Position numbers and translations under genes: made by a program. A DNA stretch of 64,000 bases from Margaritifera margaritifera. Lineage: Eukaryota > Mollusca > Bivalvia > Unionida > Margaritiferidae. Position 1 is the first letter of the stretch; every line of letters begins with the position of its first letter. Below the pieces are notes generated by a model. That model was not told the origin of the DNA, ran no database searches, and saw only the letters and a list, made by a program, of their open reading frames with translations. The DNA lies in contig JAQPZY010001675.1 in the NCBI GenBank assembly GCA_029931535.1, forward strand, positions 2,175,001 through 2,239,000. The letters are read 5' to 3'. This document shows positions 1 to 10,329 of this stretch, one piece after another.

Positions 1-165
1 TTATAGTACCACCAGGGATATAAAAGTCCTATGTTAATATGGTATTATCTCACAAGTATATGTACACATTACGTAAAGATTCATCGGTATACACATAGTT
101 TGACTAAAGAGCACCTTTTTAAGTCTGGAATCAAGATTTTTTTAAAAATCATAGTGAGATTGAAA

Positions 166-179
166 TTATATATACATAC

Positions 180-242
<63 letters not shown>
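166..242. repeat. (TA)n microsatellite
   Basis: A TA dinucleotide run with a few TACA interruptions at its left edge. It directly adjoins the first copy of the hammerhead-like repeat at 241-299. YIYIY-type open frames here are simple-repeat artefacts. Confidence 0.97.
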
Positions 243-244
<2 letters not shown>

Positions 245-299
245 ACACAAAATCTTTCTGAGTTTCCATACTTTCGGCTAATTCGCCTTCATCGGTGGA
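241..299 (-). ncRNA. Hammerhead-ribozyme-like motif, copy 1
   Basis: Read on the minus strand, this contains CCGATGA, then GGC-GAATTA-GCC (a 3-bp stem II), then GAAA, then AGT-ATGGAA-ACT (a 3-bp stem III), then C. That is the order of a hammerhead core, CUGAUGA / stem II / GAAA / stem III / UH, with U to C in the first box. I could not build a convincing stem I, so activity is doubtful. A related copy lies at 542-620. Known context: Penelope-like retroelements and some SINE-like elements carry hammerheads. Alternative: an ordinary dispersed repeat that resembles the core by chance. Confidence 0.4.
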
Positions 300-438
300 T
301 TATGAACGTAAAGAATTAGATGGTGACATCACGTAAACAGTTTAACGTCAAAATATAAACATACGCTAAAAACCGCTTTCGCGGAAAATGTGAAAAATAC
401 AAATCACATTGAGGTGTTGTTTAACTTTTTGATCCAGA

Positions 439-513
<75 letters not shown>

Positions 514-527
514 TTATATATATATAT
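439..527. repeat. (ATT)n then (TA)n microsatellite
   Basis: About 25 ATT units, then a short TATATA run. It lies on the 3' side, minus strand, of the second hammerhead-like motif. Confidence 0.97.
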
Positions 528-541
528 GCAAAGTTTGTATT

Positions 542-620
542 GAGTTTTATATAACAAAGTCTTTCTGAGTTTAAATACGTTTCGGCTAATAACTCTCATC
601 AGTGTGTGTTTCTTAATCGT
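542..620 (-). ncRNA. Hammerhead-ribozyme-like motif, copy 2
   Basis: The minus strand reads CTGATGA (a perfect first core box), a short segment ending GCC, then GAAA, then about 10 nt to ACTC. The tail AACTCAGAAAGAC and TTTGT..TTATA matches copy 1 at 241-299. Stem II does not pair here beyond one G-C, and stem III is poor, so this copy is probably inactive. The two copies share both core boxes and the downstream tail, which shows one dispersed family. Confidence 0.4.
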
Positions 621-838
621 TATTAGATATTCAGTCTGAAATATTATATTCATTCCCCAACTGTCTTTATGCGGTCAACAAAGGAAGCAATTTTACAAAT
701 GACGGATAGTCAAACACAATTAAGGGTTCTTAACATAGGAAAACATTACATTGTAAATTCTCTGATATCCCAAGATGCTGTTACCTGTGGCGCGGAGAAA
801 ATGGGAGATATAATGAGATTTACAAAAGTCTGGAAGAA

Positions 839-872
839 GGTGGGGGTGGGGGTGGAGGGGTGGGTGGGGGGA
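839..872 (+). other. G-quadruplex-prone tract
   Basis: At least four runs of three or more G on the plus strand, separated by single T or TGGA. This fits the classical G4 pattern. There is no gene or promoter nearby to give it a function. Confidence 0.6.
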
Positions 873-882
873 TTGGAGTGGA

Positions 883-1645
883 GAGAATTTAGAGAAAGGA
901 AAAGTTGAAAGACAAGACCGAGAAATGAAGTGTCACATATTTCTGCCAGATACAAGGGGTACTGTTATGTGCAGCTTCTGATTACATCTTAGTAGACATT
1001 TTTGTCTTTCAAATAGATCGGAAACATATTTTTCTTTCAAAATAGATCGAAAATAGATCGGAAAATAAGCAACAGTTTTGCTTGTTTTCATTGCAGAGGG
1101 TTGGGGTGTGGATGGACATGCATATTTGAACGATGGAGATTCTAGTTCATTCGTTGTCTTTGCTCCATATATAAAAAATACACTTAAATTTACAGGACTT
1201 TGGTGATAAAAGAAATATTAGAGAAATATAATAGTTTTATTTTTTGCTGTAAATGTTTTTTCTCTTCTCTCTCCTCTTTTCAGCATGATTAAGATTGGTC
1301 AGCCATTAGACTAGAAGATTCATCTACACGCAGTATGCATGGAAAAATAAACTGACCTGAATGATAGTCACTTCTGGTACCAGTGCACAAAACAACACGT
1401 GCATAAGAGTGAGTAGGTTCAGTGTGGTTGTTCAAATAATAACTAGCTTCATCCTAAGGTAATGGGTGTCTCCGATGACCAATTAAAATATTTCAATCAA
1501 AGCTCAACCCAGGTCCCTCAACTGAAATGTTTTGTGTATGTATGTAAACCATTTAAAACTGTGATGTCAGTTATCCTCTTTGGGTTGAGTTGACCAATTT
1601 TGAAAAAAGTTTAAAAAACCAGGCCCACTTCTGCATCAAACGTTC
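883..1645. other. Unassigned AT-rich spacer
   Basis: No coding signal. It holds a small local repeat of 'aaatagatcg' around 1012-1066. Confidence 0.6.
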
Positions 1646-1647
1646 TG

Positions 1648-1836
1648 TACGTACATACATAATGCATACATACATTACATACATGCGTACGTACATACAT
1701 ATATACATATATGCATGCACGCACGCACACACGTACGTACATACATACATACATACATACATACATACATACATACATACATACATACATACATACGTAC
1801 GTACATACGTACGTACATACATACAGACATACATAC
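1648..1836. repeat. (ACAT)n with ACGT interruptions
   Basis: A tetranucleotide microsatellite, ACAT with scattered ACGT and GCAC variants. All its reading frames are open (YVCM/THIHT peptides), which explains several false ORFs. Confidence 0.97.
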
Positions 1837-1839
1837 ATG

Positions 1840-2485
1840 ACACAAACGCATGACTGTTACTAAAATATAAATGGTCGAGTTTATGGGAATTTAATATTAC
1901 AAAGGTGTCTAAAACAAAAATGATCGTCTTAATGCTGAGTATTGAAAATTTAAACTGATGTTAATTATGTATTTCGAGGTATCACTATTAACTTTAATGA
2001 CTAATACAACTTCATGCTTGTATTTAATCCAAGGAAGATATTAACAGATGTATGACTAATACACAAGATCCTCTTTCCTATATCAATTTATATTGTCTTA
2101 CACCTAGATATACTCTAATTAATTTGATATTAAATCTAGCATCAAATGAAAGGTCTCCTCGGTATTTTACAGAACAATTTTAAGCCCAAGTAGGCTTGCA
2201 GATTTGGACAGATAATCTTTTATAGCTCGTATCATAAGCCTGGCTTATCAAATCAAATTGAGCTGATCAGGAATACAAAATATTTCATCAGAAAATCGGT
2301 GATCTTTAATCTGTAATCCGATAGCCCTGACACCGTGACACCTGTTCCTGATGAAACAAAGATATTTGTTAAGGTCTACAGTATTTTTCGAACCAATGAA
2401 TTAATTTATACTCCCAAAGAAGTAACTTACAGTCAATGACTAAAGTATACAAATTCATGTGGAGTCTCCATAAGCATGGATTGAG
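1840..2485. other. Unassigned AT-rich spacer
   Basis: I see nothing definable. Confidence 0.6.
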
Positions 2486-2486
2486 A

Positions 2487-2830
2487 GTAAACAGGGTGTT
2501 TAGGACCTCAAGGTTCTCCTCCTTAATGATCAACAGGGTGTTTAGGACCTCAAGGTTCTCCTCCTTAATGATCAACAGGGTGTTTAGGACCTCAAGGTTC
2601 TCCTCCTTAATGATCAACAGGGTGTTTAGGACCTCAAGGTTTTCCTCCTTAATGATCAACAGGGTGTTTAGGACCTCAAGGTTTTCCTCCTTAATGATCA
2701 ACAGGGTGTTTAGGACCTCAAGGTTTTCCCCCTTAATGATCAACAGAGTGTTTTGGACCAAATGTTTTCCCCCTTAATGATCAACAGGGTGTTTAGGACC
2801 TCAATGTTTTCCCCCTTTATGATCAACAAG
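2487..2830. repeat. 42-bp minisatellite, about 8 copies
   Basis: The unit contains gatcaacagggtgtttagg and acctcaaggttctcctcc. The later copies replace ctcctcc with ttcccccc-like variants, so divergence increases to the right. The period is a multiple of three, which opens repetitive frames on both strands; these are not genes. Confidence 0.95.
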
Positions 2831-2836
2831 TTTTTG

Positions 2837-2916
2837 ATTAGCTGGCACTGTAAGAGACAAACACTTCCTGGTAGGTGACAGATATTCGATGAGTCATTTA
2901 TCACGAGGGATGAATC
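2837..2916. repeat. Dispersed repeat, copy 1 (also at 59.1 and 59.2 kb)
   Basis: It shares tagctggcactgtaagagac, tggtaggtga, gatattc, gagtca and ttatc with 59099-59186 and 59242-59325. This is one old interspersed family of unknown type. Confidence 0.6.
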
Positions 2917-3236
2917 ATTTTTATTCAGATCAGAATTCATTATCTGATACTTTAAGATTAAGATACTAAATGCATGGTATCACAATGTATATCAAGCCTT
3001 TAAGTCCTTAATCTTTGGTGTTGTTTGATCGATGTGTGATATTAACACAATATATTGTTGAATTCCGAATAAGAATTCAAAATGGATTCTTCCATACATT
3101 TAACTTCATTGCCTCAAATTTTTTTAGATAAAATGAATGATAATGAAGATGTGTGATATACATTTATCCGTAAGTTAATCTTTTGAATTTTATAATTATT
3201 GTGACATTATATATTTATTGAAGCCACGATTCATTG

Positions 3237-3471
3237 ATGCATGCATACATACATACATACATACATACATACATACATACATGCATACATACATACACAT
3301 ACACACACATACATACATACATACATACATACATACATACATACATACATACATACATACATACATACATACATACATACACACACACATATACATACAT
3401 ACATACATACATACATACATACATACATACATACATACATACATACATACATACATACATACATACATACA

Positions 3472-3503
<32 letters not shown>
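3237..3503. repeat. (ACAT)n microsatellite
   Basis: A 267-bp tetranucleotide array, nearly pure, with a few ACAC and GCAT interruptions. Confidence 0.98.
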
Positions 3504-3970
3504 ATCTAATTTGTGAATGACCCGATAGTCTCAGAGATGGACATAGTTCTTGACCATTTATACGTGTACATGTACTCCAAATAATGGAATAATAATAGAC
3601 AATTAGGTTATATGGTATTGATTTTAATAAGATGTAAAACTGCGTTCTATCTATGATATCTGTTTCATAAATTCTATGTTTACCTTATAACATGGGAACT
3701 TTCCACAAAGGAAAAACTTTACTTGAAAAGTTTCTATTTAAATTAGCCATTTAAACTGGATCTTCATTCAATTAATTTCTCAACCATCATCCCCTCGGGG
3801 AATTTTATATAGCCTCAAAAATCCTATTTTTTTTATTATAATTATAAAACTAATTAGGGAAATAATTGGTTTTAATATGTTTGAAGACTTTCATTAAACA
3901 AACGTAAATACAAAGGGATTACCTAGTACATTATTTGGAAAAGTACAAAAAGAGTCAACCATATAATTCT
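3504..3970. other. Unassigned spacer
   Basis: AT-rich, with homopolymer runs. I see nothing definable. Confidence 0.6.
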
Positions 3971-3971
3971 A

Positions 3972-4672
3972 ATCACTAGCGTATGGTTGCCACTGTCATT
4001 GGGACAACTGGCATTACTAACGTATGGTTGCCACTATCACTAGGACCACTGGAATTACTAGCATATGGTTGCCACAATCACTAGGACCACTGGAATTATT
4101 AGCGTGTGGTTGCCACTATCACTAGGACCACTGGAATTATTAGCGTATGGTTGCCACGGTCATTAGGACCACTGAAACTACTAGCGTATGGTTGTCACTA
4201 TCACTATCACTGCTGGAATTACTAGCGTATGGTTGCCATTGTCAATAGAACTGCTGGAATTGCTAGTGTATGGTTGCCACTGTCACTAGGACCACTTGAA
4301 TTACTAGCGTATGGTTGCCACTATTACCAAGAGCACTGGAATTACTAGCGTATGGTTGCCACTATCACTAGGACTGCTGAATTACTAACGTACGGTTGCC
4401 ATGGTCATTAGGACCACTGGAACTACTAGCGTATGGTTGTCACTATCACTAGGACTACTGGAATTACTAGCGCATGCTTGCCACTGTAAGCAGGACCGCT
4501 AGAATTACTAGCGTATGGTTGCCACTGTTAACATGACCACTGGAATTAATAGCGTATGGTTGCCACTACTATTAGGACTACTGGAATTACTAGCGTATGG
4601 TTGCCACGGTCATTAGAACCACTAGAATTACTAGTGTATGGTTGTCACTGTCACTTGAACCACTGAAATTAC
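3972..4672. repeat. 41-bp minisatellite, about 17 copies
   Basis: The unit core is actagcgtatggttgccact followed by atcactaggaccactgga. Copies differ by 5-20%, so the array is older than the one at 11.3-12.0 kb. Confidence 0.95.
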
Positions 4673-4698
4673 TGCAACACTGCAATAGATGTAACGGA

Positions 4699-4810
4699 CA
4701 TGTAACGTTTGCAATAACGACACCAGAAATCAGTTTATACGGCTGTAACTTCGTCATGTAACGGTTGCAATAACCACACCAGGAATCAGTTTCTACGGCT
4801 GTGACCGCAG
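4699..4810. repeat. 56-bp tandem duplication
   Basis: Two copies beginning catgtaacg at 4699 and 4755 and sharing 'gcaataac', 'acacca' and 'atcagttt'. They directly follow the 41-bp array. Confidence 0.85.
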
Positions 4811-5010
4811 CAACTACAGAAGATAATAGTGTCACTACAATCAAGTCCGACTGAAGAATAATGATTTATTGATGTACAGTAAACCTCGTCCAATCATGGA
4901 GAGATTGTGTATATCACTGAAATAATTAAACAAATGCAACAAATCAACCTTTTTCAAGTTTTATATTTTTTCTTACGTAAATGGTATCGGGGCAAGATAA
5001 ACGTGCTGTT

Positions 5011-5115
5011 TTTGGTATAGAGGTCCAAATATGATCAAGCTCTTCAGGAAAATAGGCTTCAAGTCTTGTTTGGTTTTGGTATAGAGGTCCGAACATTATC
5101 AGGTCCTTCAGGGAA
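5011..5115. repeat. 64-bp duplication
   Basis: tttggtatagaggtcc occurs at 5011 and again at 5075, followed in both by 'aacatnatcaag/ggt' and 'cttcaggaaata'. Confidence 0.75.
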
Positions 5116-5340
5116 ATACATTTGATACTATAATATATATCCGAGAATTGATACGTTTGACATTCTGATCCGTATTGTTTACATAGGTTATTTAATTATA
5201 CAATAAGAGTAGTTAAAAAAGGTGAGTTCTAGCGCAGACAGGGTGTGTCTGATTTCCTATCCATACTTAAATGTAAAAAAAATCGTAAATTCCATCTGAT
5301 AGTATGATGGACGACACACACACTTTATATCACTACTGGT

Positions 5341-5402
5341 GTTTTATTTATTTATTTAATTATTTATTAATTTTTTTTTTTTTTTGGGGGGGGGGGAGAG
5401 GG
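5341..5402. repeat. (TTTA)n / poly-T / poly-G tract
   Basis: TTTA repeats, then about 15 T, then about 10 G. The T-to-G homopolymer switch is a likely sequencing or assembly weak point. Confidence 0.85.
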
Positions 5403-5835
5403 TGAACGGCAACTCGTTAAATTGGAAAACATTTAAAATTAAATCGATTAATTGATACTCATCTTTTAGCAACGAAAAAAGTCAACAGATCAAAAAACTT
5501 GCAAAGGCAGATCAAGAAACTTGCAAAGGCAGATCAAGTGTAATATTTGAACGAAATTGGAATGAAGCCATATTTAAAAAATGTTTTTTTCATTTTCTTA
5601 GCAAATACACAGCAAGTCAAAAACAAGTCTACTTCAATCAACCTAGGAAAAGAGTTAGAAAAGATCAAGATCTACCTTTATGCAAAGGTATAAACACGAC
5701 TACTTTTAAGTAACCTGGAAAACGACTTAAATATTCATTCAGAGAGTGTTAAAATATCACACCAATTAGGGTTAAAGTAGATACCAGGCTAGTTACCTCA
5801 AATCAACATGACAAAATATTCAGTGTCAATAAAAT
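5403..5835. other. Unassigned spacer left of Polinton fragment A
   Basis: It contains a direct duplication of 'aacttgcaaaggcagatcaa' near 5497-5540. I found no terminal inverted repeat here to bound the Polinton fragment. Confidence 0.5.
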
Positions 5836-6048
5836 TTAAGTACTCATCTTTTTATTTGTATTTGGATGTTTGATTATTTTAGATAACCATTGTAACAGTC
5901 TGAGATTCTCTTGCTCACGCTTTGCTTGATCCTCAACAAGCTTAACGTCCTCTTCCAACTTGTCCTTATGGTTTGCCTCAACATGTTTGGTAACATGGTA
6001 CCTATTTCTCATATTACCTCCTTCACAATACGGGCACACTTCTGGCAT
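5836..6048 (-). CDS. Small C2H2-zinc-finger-like protein, 70 aa
   Basis: The ORF starts MPEVCPYC. After CPYC comes a 13-residue spacer and then HVEANH, giving a C-x2-C...H-x4-H pattern that could bind one zinc. The rest is charged (KLEEDVKLVEDQAKREQ) and likely helical or coiled-coil. Small C2H2 proteins occur in Polintons and related viruses, but I cannot match a named family. It is intact as an ORF, unlike the polymerase. It lies head to head with the small plus-strand ORFs at 6095 and 6203. Expression is unknown, and it may be an exon or a relic. Confidence 0.4.
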   Translation of the reverse strand: MPEVCPYCEGGNMRNRYHVTKHVEANHKDKLEEDVKLVEDQAKREQENLRLLQWLSKIIKHPNTNKKMST

Positions 6049-6094
6049 TTTAATTTTGAAAGAAGTTTTTTTGCAAATAAATGGAGATTAATCC

Positions 6095-6181
6095 ATGTCT
6101 GACAAACCATTGTGCAAAATCAGCAAGCCTGAGTGTAGAAAATGTCGCAAGCTCAAGTTTGCACACAAATTTAAAAAATAA
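6095..6181 (+). CDS. 28-aa peptide with a C-x6-C-x2-C pattern
   Basis: ATG at 6095 and TAA ending at 6181. The peptide has LCKI...PECRKCRK and a lysine-rich tail. The cysteine spacing suggests the start of a zinc motif that may have been truncated. It lies 21 bp upstream of the next ORF in a similar orientation. It is too short for any family call. Confidence 0.25.
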   Translation: MSDKPLCKISKPECRKCRKLKFAHKFKK

Positions 6182-6202
6182 CAAATAAAAACCCCACGGA
6201 AA

Positions 6203-6406
6203 ATGGATCGAGGTGCTCTAAAGAATGCGTTAACAAAGTTAATCGATGAATCAACATGGAAAAGGTTGTCCCAATTATCAGGCAACACATGTCGTGTGAA
6301 TGCTGAAAAGTATCCAGATAAATTCAAAGTCTGGATACAACAAGTTAATGCCTCACAGAGATTTTGTTACAAAATACAGAGCAAACAAATAAAGACGTCA
6401 CGCTAA
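6203..6406 (+). CDS. Unrecognised 67-aa ORF in Polinton fragment A
   Basis: The ORF begins MDRGALKNALTKLIDESTWK and has a balanced, protein-like composition (Trp, Cys, Phe and Tyr present), unlike the low-complexity frames around it. It ends in a basic KQIKTSR tail. I do not recognise the family. It sits 1.0 kb upstream of the polymerase fossil on the same strand, so it may be a small Polinton gene or the end of a larger broken one. Confidence 0.35.
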   Translation: MDRGALKNALTKLIDESTWKRLSQLSGNTCRVNAEKYPDKFKVWIQQVNASQRFCYKIQSKQIKTSR

Positions 6407-6444
6407 TAAGCCAAAACTCCAATTTTTCAGCCTTAAGCACTCAA

Positions 6445-6830
6445 CAATCACAATGGAAAATGCAGCAAAAACAACATTGAAACGAACCATCGAAAATCAA
6501 CCACCAATTGAAACTGCATCAAAAACTACCTTGAAAAAAATCCAACGAAAAATAAACCAACATGGAGAAGTGGACCCAAAATACCACAAAAAGGGATAAA
6601 GTTTTGTGCCCAGAACAAAAATTGCTTGTACCTTAAATACTCTAAATTTAGGATGGAAAATGGACAAAAACTACATTGAAACAAACCAATGTAATTGAAT
6701 TCACAATGAAAAAAGCACCAAAAACTAGCACACAACTTTATCACAACAAAGTTTGCAACAATCACACTGTAAAACGCATAAAAACTACATTGAATACAGC
6801 CAACGAAACAAAATCCACGATGGAAAACTA
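6445..6830. repeat. Diverged internal repeats, A-rich
   Basis: Repeating blocks of 'aaaactacattgaaac' and 'aaccaacgaaa' recur four or five times with substitutions, alternating with 'atggaaaa'. This is an old, diverged tandem array inside the Polinton fragment. Confidence 0.6.
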
Positions 6831-6873
6831 AACATTTTGTTACACTAAAATTACCAGTAACAGGACTAGATAT

Positions 6874-7077
6874 GTGGAAATGAAGGCTGTGCCATTTTTC
6901 AAACCAACTGTTTTACAACCACAGGTTCCATGGCCGCAAAGGGGAACATTCACAATCGTGAGAGACCCGATCAAATCAGCCTCAAATGCTAGAATCAACA
7001 TGATTACACTAAGCGTTTGCTATGTAGATGGTTGGGTCCACAAAAGACGAAGGTTGAGGAACAAAGGATTGAGGTAA
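6874..7077 (+). CDS. Unrecognised 67-aa ORF, doubtful
   Basis: The ORF begins MEMKAVPFFKP and contains VPWPQRGTFTIVRDPIKSAS. Its composition is plausible for a protein, but I recognise no motif. It lies just upstream of the polymerase fossil on the same strand and could belong to the polymerase N-terminal region or be chance. Confidence 0.2.
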   Translation: MEMKAVPFFKPTVLQPQVPWPQRGTFTIVRDPIKSASNARINMITLSVCYVDGWVHKRRRLRNKGLR

Positions 7078-7389
7078 AAATAAGAGCTTTCGCTGAATAG
7101 ATTGAACGTGAAAAACAATGACTGTATACCAAAGGTTGCTGACGCAAGCAAAATCAAAAGAACAACTTAAAATAAAGACTAAACGACCATATAAAAAGGA
7201 CAGATAAAAAAAGAAACAGTTGAAACACAATTTGTTGAAGGACAAATTTATCAAACAAATACGAAAGGTTAAAGAACAACAATTTTGATAAGTGAAGAAG
7301 AAGTCGGAGGATCAAACAAAGTCAGGACAAAGAAAGAACCTCGGTGAGAAAGTTAAAAATTACAAGTTTGTTGGTGGCAACGATCAAGA

Positions 7390-9265
7390 CGTATACTTTT
7401 TCGTTTCGTTTCGTATGTTGAACCACACATCAAAGAAATCATAAACTCTAGCACATTTCCAGTGCTAGAGTTAACTGGCAATGAGGGAAAAACTGAGAAA
7501 TATCAAACCCAGCACAGATCGACTTGACACAAAGGAAATAAAAACATTATATTACCACTCGATACACAAGTCGATAATCAATAAAATAGAGGTTGACACA
7601 GGTTTATATGGCATCTTTAGTGAGGTAGGCACTCAATTTTGACCAAAATATCACTGACACAACTAAATGGTTGTTTGATTGGATTGAAGCACTATACCTT
7701 AAGACCAATAAATGCCAGCCGTTGCTTCGTAGCTCGTACATCTGCCTGCCAAGGTGGGTTAAATATGAAATGGCTTGCATCAACGTTGACAACGAAGACA
7801 ACATTTGTTTTTTCCTGGACCGTGAAATCAATTTTGAGCATCCCGAGTAAGGATGCTTAAAGATCGAGCAAGTATAGCCTCAGCAAGTATAGTGGATGCT
7901 TTGATAGTTGTCCAATGAAAACAAAAACATTGGAAAATTCGAGGTTGATTTCAAGATCTTGATTTCTGTGCGTGAATTTATGGACGAACAAGACAAACAG
8001 TTCATCAAACCACACGGAGGATGCATACTTTAGAAAGATAAGCACATCGACATGTTAATTATTTATGCCTGCCCACGAACGCATAAGATAAAAGATGAAA
8101 GGCTTTGAACTGATCAAGAAACTGTAAGAAGAGTCACAAATTCATTTGTATACGAAAATGTTTCAGTCATTTTAGCACCAGTTAAAAACGATTACAGAAG
8201 GTTATATTATGAGTTTAACAAAACGCTCGGTGTTATGCCTTCGATTCGATTGGTTGTCAAATTCAAGAATTTTCACCAATAATTCAAAGTGCCCTTCGTT
8301 GTTTACTCAGACTTTAAATGTGTGTTGATCACACAAGTCAACAATGATCCATTAAACAAAGACAGTTCCTGGAGAATCAAAACTTTTGTATATTAACTAC
8401 TTGGACTGTGCATGTTTATGAATGGCTAACAAAGCACTTCTTGACAGGAAAGTACAAATATACAAAATGTATGCTTCTATTCATTCACAAAATCTATGGT
8501 TAATATAGTCACCTCCTCAACAAAGAGTTGGTAAGGAGTGTGCCCGAGAACGATGTGCAAATAATACCACAAAACGACGAAGGATACATCTCATTCTGTC
8601 AAGACTTTGTTGCTGATAGGCTCATGATAGATGACATGGAAATCAATGTCAAACGTATGATTTGTTTCGTGGACAGTTTGGTATATTCAGTGAAGAGTTT
8701 ACGAAACACTTAAGTGATCACAAGTTCATACAGACAACTAAACATGTCACAAACATGAGTCAAAACTTCCTACGCAAGGATGTCTATCCCTATGATTGCT
8801 TTGATTCATCCCCGAGATCTGAAAAACCATCACCTCCAGCCAAGAATTTTGTTTTCATTCAACGTTGTACAAGTCTGATGTCACAGATGAAGACGACCGG
8901 TACTCAAAGAAAGTGAGGTGACATGTTGGACTCAAAAACTTTGGGTAACTTCACGATTACTATGTGGAGAAGAATACAAAAATGTTGTGAGGATTTCAAT
9001 GATGAGTTAAACTGTGTTCCATTCATGGAGTTTTGTGGGTTGAGGTCAAAGTTGTATGCCTACAGAACTGACACTAACGAAAAAAGACTTCCAAAGGTAT
9101 CAACAAGTATGGTGTGAATTAAAACCTGAGAATGGGCATGTACAGCATTGTTTGTTTACGTACGAGGACAAATTATCATGAAAATAATTTAATTTTATTG
9201 TCGAACTCTACAACATGCGGGTGAAGATTACCCTGTCATGCGCTAATGACAAGAGGCTTTTTTGG
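7390..9265 (+). pseudogene. Protein-primed family B DNA polymerase (Polinton PolB), broken, palm deleted
   Basis: Pieces in successive frames line up in order with Polinton PolB. Near 7405 is 'VEPHIKEIIN'. Near 7665-7850 are 'WLFDWIEALYL', 'SSYICLPRW' and 'ACINVDNEDN', the conserved block upstream of the exonuclease. At about 8289-8323 'VPFVVYSDFKC' is the Exo I site, with the expected DFE changed to DFK. At about 8550-8800 come 'EGYISF', 'FVDS' and 'KDVYPYDCFDS'. At about 8840-8960 come the 'FYSTLYKSDVTDEDD' region and 'HDYY'. At about 8975-9110 'DFNDELNCVPFMEFCGLRS' and 'RSKLYAYRTDTNEK' are C-terminal. At about 9155-9260 come 'HCLFTYEDKL' and 'ANDKRLF'. The jump from 'HDYY' straight to the C-terminus means the palm motifs (SLYPS, NSxYG and DTD types) are deleted. 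Many stops and frameshifts confirm that it is dead. In life the enzyme would copy the transposon DNA from a protein primer. Confidence 0.85.
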
Positions 9266-9289
9266 AAAAAAAAAAAAAAAAAAAAAAAA
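9266..9289. repeat. Poly-A tract
   Basis: 24 consecutive A directly after the polymerase fossil, possibly the tail of a small retroposon insertion. Confidence 0.8.
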
Positions 9290-9473
9290 CATAGCTACGC
9301 CACCATTTAGATACAAATTGTTTTAACAGTGGGGAAACAACAATAAAACCATCTCGCTTTTAGACTCTATATTTATACACAAGGGTTGATTTAAATACTG
9401 TAAATGTTTGACTCGTGATCTTCAGTGTTGAAAACCATCTGCTAAATGGAATTAATATAGCTACTGACAGTAA

Positions 9474-9704
9474 CGACCAAATTGGAAATCGAAACATGTT
9501 TGTTATGATGATACTCTCCTTGAATTGAAAACGGATAGACATTTGAAAAGGATCTGTTGGACGGCTAATGTTCCAAGGGCAACGTACTACAAGATAATGA
9601 GGGAGTTTAACATAACATTGCCCTTCAAGTTTCCCAAGTTGCCCCAAAAGAAGAAAACGTATGCTGTTAGAATAATTGATGTTGGAAACGATGAGGCTGA
9701 TTAA
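9474..9704 (+). CDS. Unrecognised 76-aa open frame without ATG at its start
   Basis: The frame is open from the codon after TAA (9471-9473) to TAA at 9702-9704. It reads protein-like throughout: 'LLELKTDRHLKRICW', then 'MREFNITLPFKFPKLPQ', then 'KKKTYAVRIIDVG'. It has no ATG at the left edge, so it is a truncated gene or an exon. It lies on the polymerase strand just downstream, so it may be a second Polinton gene. I cannot name the family. Confidence 0.35.
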   Translation, partial: RPNWKSKHVCYDDTLLELKTDRHLKRICWTANVPRATYYKIMREFNITLPFKFPKLPQKKKTYAVRIIDVGNDEAD

Positions 9705-10329
9705 GTGAATTATGAACCAACGATTTAGAGATAGTTTTGCGGAAAATATATAAAGTGCCTAATTCATTACCAGCGCCAGTTCAAACAAAGAAACGTGGAA
9801 AGAAATAAAATGTATTATTCTTTTAACAAAAGGTTGCTAAACCACATAAATTAATAGTATCATACTGGTCGGGAATAGACACCAGCAAAAGAATTCGTAT
9901 TAACTGGAAGGAAACTTTAAGCTTTTTAAATGGCGAGTCAAATGAGCCATAGAATATTGCCCATAATTTACATGCATTTGGGAAACCTAGTACCTGATAA
10001 TATACACGAAAACGGGTTTTATATTACGTCGCATGATCAGTTTAATTCATAGATTTTGCTGCCAAGGAATAAAATGTAAAACCAGTTTTAGAAATAACTT
10101 CTCGGAATATGTTAGTAAAAAAAAATCTGCCAGATGTCAACTAAACAAATTTATTTATAAAGAAAAGAAAAGAAGAACAATAAAACAAATTCAAATATAC
10201 GACATCTTGCCTGTTCCCTGACACACTCTATAACATTAATGCTAACAGCACCATGAACATTTAATAATATCATTGATCATCCAAATGTCTCCATCTTAGA
10301 ACAAAATGTATCAATTAAAATTATACATT
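9705..10329. other. Unassigned AT-rich spacer
   Basis: No inverted copy of any sequence to the left of Polinton fragment A was noticed. A 62-aa frame at 10033-10221 is lysine-rich and probably chance. Confidence 0.5.

Larger units (their letters stand above)
5836..9704. mobile_element. Polinton/Maverick fragment A, degraded
   Basis: It is assigned to Polintons because 7390-9265 encodes recognisable pieces of the protein-primed family B polymerase of these elements. The small ORFs to its left (a C2H2-like protein on the minus strand, a CRKC peptide, a 67-aa ORF) and to its right (a 76-aa ORF) are included by proximity only. No terminal inverted repeats or target duplication were found, so the boundaries are provisional. 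It is much shorter than a complete 15-20 kb element. Confidence 0.65.

Noticed and set aside
241..620. Calling the hammerhead-like segments active ribozymes
   Set aside because: Stem I could not be built for either copy and stem II is lost in copy 2, so only a motif-level claim is made.
2369..2777. 130-aa and 113-aa repeat-rich ORFs
   Set aside because: Produced by the 42-bp minisatellite on both strands.
3196..3520. Cluster of YVCM/THIHT ORFs in all frames
   Set aside because: Translations of the (ACAT)n microsatellite.
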